The translations under genes were made by a program, and so were the position numbers. From the NCBI GenBank assembly GCA_044370375.1, contig JBILVQ010000086.1, positions 1 through 11,653 on the forward strand: a stretch of DNA of 11,653 nt, read 5' to 3'. This document shows, one piece after another, positions 7,691 through 11,653 of the stretch. Under the pieces are notes generated by a model. That model saw only the letters and a list, made by a program, of their open reading frames with translations, was not told the DNA's origin and made no database searches. The stretch comes from JBILVQ01 sp044370375 (lineage in GTDB: Bacteria; Bacteroidota; Bacteroidia; UBA4408). How positions within the stretch are numbered: position 1 is the first letter of the stretch; each line of letters opens with the position of its first letter.

Positions 7691-8797
7691 ATGAGCGCAA
7701 AGAAAGTATTCATCATTGTTGGAACACGTCCTAATTTTATCAAAGTAACGCAATTCAAACGCGTAGCAAAGCAATATCCTGGTATTGAGTTTGTCATTCT
7801 TCATACCGGTCAGCATTTCGATGAGAAGATGGCCGATGTTTTTTTTCGCCAGTTTAATTTAATTCCTGATGTGTTCATGAACGTGCCCCAGGGGAGTCCC
7901 AACACCCAAATGGCCGAAATCATGTTGCGTTTAGAAGAGCAGATTCATTTGCATCAACCCGCCTTGATGATTGTTGTGGGAGATGTGAATTCAACCTTTG
8001 CCGCTGCTTTAACCGCCAATAAAATGAATGTGCCGATTGCGCATTTAGAAAGTGGATTGCGCAGTTTCGACCGCAGTATGCCGGAAGAGCACAACCGTGT
8101 TTTAACGGATGCTATTACCGATTATTTTTTTGTGACCGAGCAAACGGGCATGGATCACTTGCTGCAGGAAGGAAAGAACAAAGAGCAACTGTACTTTGTG
8201 GGCAATACCATGATTGATACCATGGTGGCCTTCGAAAAAGAAATTGATGCCTCCGATGTGTTGAGCAAATATCAATTAAACAAGGATGGCTTTGTTTTGA
8301 TGACCATGCATCGTCCGGCCACCGTTGATAATTTGGATGGTTTGAATAAACTTTCTGTGCTCATCAAAGAAGTTACGGCCAAGTACAAAATTATTTTCCC
8401 CATTCATCCGCGTACCGTAAAGATGTTGCAAAAGCATGGTTTGTACGATGATTTTGCCGGCAATGCCAATTTGATTTTAACCGAGCCCCTCGATTATTTT
8501 GCCTTCCAAAAATTAATCAAGAATGCGAAGTTTATATTAACCGATAGCGGTGGTATTCAAGAAGAATCTACATTTTTGTTGGTGCCTTGTTTGACGTTGC
8601 GTCCCAACACAGAACGCCCTGTTACCGTTACTTTGGGTACCAATGAATTGCTTCCCTTCGATTTAAATTTAATCAAAGAAAGAATCAAAGCCATTGAGGA
8701 AGGCCGCTTTAAGCAAGGAAGTATTCCTCCGCTTTGGGATGGAAAAGCAACCGAAAGGGTTGTTCAAGTTTTGGACAAGGTCCTAAATTCAAAATAA
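7691..8797 (+). CDS. wecB: UDP-N-acetylglucosamine 2-epimerase, non-hydrolysing
   Basis: Interconverts UDP-GlcNAc and UDP-ManNAc in the cytoplasm, supplying ManNAc or its derivatives for surface polysaccharide. The 368-residue length is typical. It has the two-Rossmann GT-B-like fold: IIVGTRPNFIK (8-18), HTGQHFD (38-44), VVGDVNST (95-102, D98), HLESGLRSFDRSMPEEHNR (118-136, with E120 and the PEE glutamates), VGNTMID (170-176), MHRPATVDN (206-214, H207), a TDSGGIQEE stretch at 284-292, and LRPNTERPVT (303-312). These cover the positions of the E. coli enzyme's Asp95, Glu117, Glu131 and His213. Oddities are GTRPN for the usual GTRPE and HRPATVDN for HRREN, which place it in a divergent subfamily, so a related substrate such as a UDP-diacetamido sugar is possible. 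It follows the glycosyltransferase by 4 bases and overlaps the next start by one base (TAATG). Confidence 0.9.
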   Translation: MSAKKVFIIVGTRPNFIKVTQFKRVAKQYPGIEFVILHTGQHFDEKMADVFFRQFNLIPDVFMNVPQGSPNTQMAEIMLRLEEQIHLHQPALMIVVGDVNSTFAAALTANKMNVPIAHLESGLRSFDRSMPEEHNRVLTDAITDYFFVTEQTGMDHLLQEGKNKEQLYFVGNTMIDTMVAFEKEIDASDVLSKYQLNKDGFVLMTMHRPATVDNLDGLNKLSVLIKEVTAKYKIIFPIHPRTVKMLQKHGLYDDFAGNANLILTEPLDYFAFQKLIKNAKFILTDSGGIQEESTFLLVPCLTLRPNTERPVTVTLGTNELLPFDLNLIKERIKAIEEGRFKQGSIPPLWDGKATERVVQVLDKVLNSK

Positions 8798-10260
8798 TGG
8801 CCGGTGCATCTGTAAAGGCACATTTGTTTAAATGGTTGGCCCCTTTGTTGGGAAACCTGATTGCCCTTTACGGAGTTTTTATGAGCGGTCAACCTGCTTT
8901 ATGGGCCATGGCTGGCATCACTTTGTGGGTAGCCTTGTGGTGGTTGACCGATGCAGTAGAAATTGGCATTGCTTCTTTGATTCCCTTTGTCATGATTCCC
9001 CTGTATGGCATTGGCGATGCGCGTGAAATTGCCTCTCAATACATGGATCCGGTAATTTTTCTTTTTTTGGGCGGATTCATATTATCGTTGGGAATTGAAA
9101 AATGGGGTTTGCACCAAAGAATTGCTTTGAAGGTACTATCCCGGATTGGTAAATCTCCTTTTCATATCCTGGCAGGATTGATGATAACTTCGTTTTTTCT
9201 TTCCATGTGGATTTCAAACACGGCCACCGTTTTGATGTTGTTGGCCGCCACCAGGGCCTTGTTTGAAGAATACAATGGCTCAGGTAAAACGACATTGTGG
9301 GGAACCGCACTTTTCATTGGTCTGGCTTATTCGGCTTCCATTGGCGGAATGGCAACCCTTGTGGGAACACCCACCAACATGATCTTCTCGGGTTATTACA
9401 ACAGTCATTTGGTGAATGGTACTGAAATTAATTTTTCCAATTGGTTCATGGTTGGTTTTCCTATTGCCTTGTTGATATTGCTCGTGAGTTTATTTGTATT
9501 GAAAAGCTATGCTAAGGTTTCTGCAAAAGGCGAGGAGGGAGGATTAGAAATTTTCAAGACCAAGTATAGAGCCTTGGGAGCGGTTAGCACCGAGGAGAAA
9601 ATTATCTTGCTGGTATTTTTGGTCACCTCACTGCTTTGGTTCAGCAGGGCCGATTTAGATTTAGGCTTTGTTCAATTGCGGGGATGGTCGTCACTGTTTG
9701 AACACAAAAAATATTTGCACGATGGCATTGTGGCCATTTTTATGGCCTGTTTGTTGTTTTTAATTCCCACGAAGCGTGGAGGAACTTTATTGAATGGCGA
9801 GGATTTGAAAAGAATTCCGTTGGAAATAATGCTGTTGTTTGGAGGAGGTTTTGCTTTGGCCAAAGGTTTTGAGTTGTCGGGATTGGGTGCATTTATTGCA
9901 AAGCAATTGACCTTTATGCAAGGCCTTCATCCTTTGTTGCTCATTTTCGCCATTGTGCTCACGGTAACCATCATCAGTGAATTTGCGAGCAATGTTGCCA
10001 GCATACAATTGGCGCTTCCGGTGTTGCAATCGCTGGCGGTGGCCATTGATATTCATCCGCTCACTTTAATGATTCCGGCCACACTGGCTGCTTCGCTGGG
10101 CTTTGTTTTGCCCATTGCCACTGCGCCCAATACGATTGTTTTCGGAACAGGCTTGGTTCCCGTAAAAGGATTTTTGCATGCAGGCCTCCGGGTAGATTTG
10201 TTGGGGATTGTGATCATTAGCCTGCTGAGTTGGTTGTTGATGCCCTATCTTTTTGGTTAA
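8797..10260 (+). CDS. DASS/SLC13-family sodium:anion symporter
   Basis: A 487-residue inner-membrane protein of the divalent anion:sodium symporter family, importing dicarboxylates, citrate, sulfate or similar anions with Na+. ATG 8797 was preferred to the in-frame ATG at 8734 because the 21 extra residues are hydrophilic and fall inside the epimerase gene; ATG 8797 shares its A with the epimerase stop. Numerous hydrophobic segments alternate with short loops. Family motifs come in the expected inverted-repeat arrangement: SNTAT at 140-144 followed by IGGMATLVGTPTN (182-194), and SEFASNVAS at 394-402 followed by LPIATAPNTIVFGTG (438-452). The SNT and SNV triplets and the TPTN/APNT loops bind Na+ and the substrate carboxylate in structurally known relatives such as VcINDY. 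The charged stretch near 238-268 is a cytoplasmic or periplasmic loop. The substrate cannot be assigned. Co-transcription with glycan genes is likely from the overlap, but its functional meaning is unclear. Confidence 0.92.
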   Translation: MAGASVKAHLFKWLAPLLGNLIALYGVFMSGQPALWAMAGITLWVALWWLTDAVEIGIASLIPFVMIPLYGIGDAREIASQYMDPVIFLFLGGFILSLGIEKWGLHQRIALKVLSRIGKSPFHILAGLMITSFFLSMWISNTATVLMLLAATRALFEEYNGSGKTTLWGTALFIGLAYSASIGGMATLVGTPTNMIFSGYYNSHLVNGTEINFSNWFMVGFPIALLILLVSLFVLKSYAKVSAKGEEGGLEIFKTKYRALGAVSTEEKIILLVFLVTSLLWFSRADLDLGFVQLRGWSSLFEHKKYLHDGIVAIFMACLLFLIPTKRGGTLLNGEDLKRIPLEIMLLFGGGFALAKGFELSGLGAFIAKQLTFMQGLHPLLLIFAIVLTVTIISEFASNVASIQLALPVLQSLAVAIDIHPLTLMIPATLAASLGFVLPIATAPNTIVFGTGLVPVKGFLHAGLRVDLLGIVIISLLSWLLMPYLFG

Positions 10261-10283
10261 GCTTTTTTTAATTCTTCTGGGCA

Positions 10284-10315
10284 TTTCAGAAAAAGGGAGA
10301 TAATGCTTACCTTTG
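10284..10315 (+). promoter_or_regulatory. Bacteroidota-type promoter for ndk
   Basis: TACCTTTG at 10308-10315 is a perfect match to the TAnnTTTG -7 consensus of the Bacteroidota primary sigma factor. TTTC at 10284-10287 is a one-mismatch -33 TTTG, separated by 20 bases, which is the expected spacing. Transcription would begin near 10322, leaving a leader of about 10 bases before ATG 10332. No convincing terminator follows the upstream symporter gene, so read-through may add to expression. Confidence 0.65.
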
Positions 10316-10331
10316 CGAAAAAATTGAGCAA

Positions 10332-10751
10332 ATGGCAACAAACCGTACGTTTACGATGATTAAACCTGATGCAGTTGGAAAGAACTACATTGGAGGAATT
10401 TTAAAAATGATTAATGAAGCCGGATTTCGTATCGTGGCGATGAAATACACGCATCTGACTGCTGAAACTGCCGGTCAGTTTTACGCTGTGCACAAAGAAC
10501 GTCCTTTTTATGGCGAACTGGTTGAATACATGAGTTCAGGACCCATTGTAGCTGCCATTCTTGAAAAAGACAATGCCGTTGCAGATTTCAGAACCTTGAT
10601 TGGTGCTACCAATCCTAAAGATGCTGCCGAAGGTACTATCCGTAAAATTTACGCTGAATCCATTGCTGCCAATGCAGTGCATGGTTCAGATAGCGATGAT
10701 AATGCTAAGATTGAAGGCGATTTCTTCTTTTCTGCTTTGGAAAGATTTTAA
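10332..10751 (+). CDS. ndk: Nucleoside diphosphate kinase
   Basis: Cytoplasmic enzyme that transfers the gamma phosphate of ATP to nucleoside diphosphates through a phosphohistidine, keeping NTP and dNTP pools balanced. At 139 residues it has the normal bacterial length. Catalytic and nucleotide-binding positions are all present: K11 (TMIKPDAV), Y51, F59 in ERPFYGELV, R87, T93 (GATNP), R104, N114 and the phosphorylated H117 in NAVHGSDS. The C-terminal FFFSALERF stretch is also typical. ATG 10332 is the only sensible start. The gene has its own promoter and terminator, so it is probably a single-gene unit between the glycan/transport cluster and the regulator. Nothing unusual is seen in the protein, and the identification is secure. 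Confidence 0.98.
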   Translation: MATNRTFTMIKPDAVGKNYIGGILKMINEAGFRIVAMKYTHLTAETAGQFYAVHKERPFYGELVEYMSSGPIVAAILEKDNAVADFRTLIGATNPKDAAEGTIRKIYAESIAANAVHGSDSDDNAKIEGDFFFSALERF

Positions 10752-10770
10752 GTTGTCCTATTCAACCGAT

Positions 10771-10804
10771 AAAAGGGAAGAACATCAGTTTTTCCCTTTT
10801 TTTT
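10771..10804 (+). terminator. Intrinsic terminator of ndk
   Basis: AAAAGGGAA (10771-10779) pairs perfectly with TTCCCTTTT (10792-10800) around a 12-base loop, and an unbroken run of T continues to 10804. It lies 19 bases after the ndk stop. The stem is A/T rich at its base, so the T tract of the stem doubles as the slippage tract. Confidence 0.75.
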
Positions 10805-10851
10805 GTCCTTTTCCTCAGCAATAAATTTTCTTAACGTTTTTTAGTGTCATG

Positions 10852-10872
10852 ATTATCAATAAGTTAGATAAT
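10852..10872. promoter_or_regulatory. Dyad ATTATC-N9-GATAAT upstream of the TetR gene
   Basis: Six-base arms (10852-10857 and 10867-10872) form a perfect inverted repeat with a 9-base gap, 64 bases before the regulator start. It could be a second protein-binding site or chance in A/T-rich sequence. The arms differ from those of the nearer palindrome at 10899-10911. Confidence 0.25.
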
Positions 10873-10898
10873 TTAAGATAGTTTTCAATGCAAATACG

Positions 10899-10911
10899 AT
10901 AGTATTACTAT
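10899..10911. promoter_or_regulatory. Candidate TetR-family operator
   Basis: ATAGTA-T-TACTAT is a perfect 13-base palindrome with one central base. It directly abuts the -7 element TAATTTTG of the regulator gene, so a bound dimer would block RNA polymerase. Autorepression through such sites is usual for TetR-family regulators. Assignment rests on position and symmetry alone. Confidence 0.45.
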
Positions 10912-10919
10912 TAATTTTG
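10912..10919 (+). promoter_or_regulatory. -7 promoter element for the TetR gene
   Basis: TAATTTTG is a perfect TAnnTTTG match 16 bases before ATG 10936. No good -33 TTTG is seen at 19-21 bases upstream, so the promoter may be weak or need another factor. Confidence 0.55.
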
Positions 10920-10935
10920 CCTGAAATGATTTTTT

Positions 10936-11619
10936 ATGGACGATTTATTAAGTGGTTTTAAAGTTAAATTGAATGGTAATTTATTTCTGAGCGATCCATC
11001 GTCTAGTAAACTGGGTCGAAAAATAGTTTCTCATGCGGTTATGCTCATTGATGAATTGGGTTTTGAGAAATTCACTTTCAAAAAATTAGGAGAGAAGATT
11101 GAATCTCCGGAAGCCTCTATTTATCGCTATTTCAGAAGTAAGAACCAATTACTCACCTACCTTATTTCCTGCTATTGGGCTTGGCTCGAATACCAATTGG
11201 TTATTGAAACCGCCAACATTCCATCGGCCGAATTAAGATTAGAAAAAGCCATTGCTCTTGTTACCAAAAACAATTTCAATCATTCTGTTGTTGATGGCAT
11301 AGAAATGGATCAACTGTACCGAATTGTTATTTCAGAATCTTCCAAATCTTATCTTACCAAAGATGTAGATAAGGCCAATAAAGAAGGAGCCTACTTTAAT
11401 TACAAACAGTTTGTTGGTCGTTTGGCCGCACTCATTAAAGAAATTAGTCCGCGCTACAAATACCCCAACATGCTGCTCTCCACCATCATTGAAGGCGCGC
11501 ATTTACAGGTGTTCTTTGGCGAGCATTTGCCTGGTTTAACCAACAAGCAAAAGTCTGCCAACTACATTACAAAATTTTATGTCAATCTGGCCTTACAAGC
11601 CATCAAAAATAATCCATGA
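10936..11619 (+). CDS. TetR/AcrR-family transcriptional regulator
   Basis: A 227-residue DNA-binding regulator. After a 26-residue extension, residues 27-75 form the TetR-type three-helix DNA-binding domain: GRKIVSHAVMLIDELGFEKF is helix 1 and its turn, TFKKLGEKIESPEASIYRYF (47-66) is the helix-turn-helix, and RSKNQLLTYLI leads into helix 4. The remainder is the all-helical ligand-binding and dimerisation domain, which is divergent, so no ligand can be proposed. The visible ligand-domain sequence includes a Trp-rich segment (CYWAWLEY, 79-86). The start at ATG 10936 fits the upstream TAATTTTG element. A perfect palindrome just ahead of it suggests autoregulation. The stop overlaps the next start as ATGA, so the downstream gene is likely in the same transcript and a target of control. 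Family assignment is firm; the physiological signal is unknown. Confidence 0.9.
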   Translation: MDDLLSGFKVKLNGNLFLSDPSSSKLGRKIVSHAVMLIDELGFEKFTFKKLGEKIESPEASIYRYFRSKNQLLTYLISCYWAWLEYQLVIETANIPSAELRLEKAIALVTKNNFNHSVVDGIEMDQLYRIVISESSKSYLTKDVDKANKEGAYFNYKQFVGRLAALIKEISPRYKYPNMLLSTIIEGAHLQVFFGEHLPGLTNKQKSANYITKFYVNLALQAIKNNP

Positions 11620-11653
11620 AAACACCCTATCAACGCTTTTGGTTGCTCTTAAA
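11616..11653 (+). CDS. Start of a downstream gene, possibly an ABC exporter, cut by window edge
   Basis: ATG 11616 overlaps the TetR gene stop in an ATGA junction, and the frame stays open to the window end, giving MKTPYQRFWLLL. From memory, similar starts (M-K-T-P-x-Q-R-F-W-x-L-L-K) belong to Bacteroidota ABC transporter permease/ATP-binding proteins next to a TetR regulator, but 12 residues cannot prove this. Translational coupling to the regulator is well supported by the overlap. Confidence 0.5.
   Translation, partial: MKTPYQRFWLLL

Noticed and set aside
8734..8796. ATG 8734 as start of the anion symporter
   Set aside because: The 21 extra residues are hydrophilic, lie wholly within the epimerase reading region and are not part of the membrane protein; ATG 8797 gives a standard TAATG junction.
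10258..10280. T-rich run after the symporter stop as a terminator
   Set aside because: There is no stable stem before the T run.
10600..10824. 74-residue plus-strand open frame crossing the ndk end
   Set aside because: It overlaps ndk in another frame and runs through the ndk terminator.

Overview
The window looks like a chromosomal segment of a Bacteroidota bacterium (Flavobacteriia/Cytophagia-like; genus not resolvable by eye). The reasons are: gene starts lack Shine-Dalgarno sequences and have A/T-rich leaders; two -7 elements match the Bacteroidota consensus TAnnTTTG (upstream of ndk and of the TetR gene); and the proteins have Bacteroidota-style signatures, including a lipoprotein haem protein starting after SSC, a MCYH-type SRAP protein and a giant signal-peptide protein. 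All coding regions look intact apart from the two genes cut by the window edges. I found no rRNA, tRNA, CRISPR array, insertion sequence or phage gene.

Layout. (1) 2-5492, plus strand: the 3' end of prmA (ribosomal protein L11 methyltransferase), overlapped by a 1490-residue exported protein of unknown function, then a small lipoprotein resembling a cytochrome c. Overlap and close spacing suggest one transcript. (2) 5489-6223, minus strand: an SRAP-domain protein (YedK/HMCES type) whose stop overlaps the lipoprotein stop. (3) 6472-10260, plus strand: a tight three-gene cluster of a GT4-type glycosyltransferase, a non-hydrolysing UDP-GlcNAc 2-epimerase and a DASS/SLC13 anion symporter. (4) 10284-10804: ndk with its own promoter and intrinsic terminator. 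(5) 10852-11653: a TetR-family regulator behind an inverted repeat that may be its operator, overlapping by ATGA the first 12 codons of a further gene, possibly an ABC exporter.

How they work together. Most genes are housekeeping or envelope related. The glycosyltransferase and epimerase plausibly act in making a surface glycan containing ManNAc or a derivative; the co-transcribed anion symporter has no obvious role in that. The regulator and the gene after it form a typical regulator-plus-efflux/secretion arrangement. The least explained item is the 1490-residue protein, a beta-rich exported protein with a 92-residue-period repeat and an embedded segment that reads like a winged helix. I did not find convincing evidence for a complete new defence or mobile system here.
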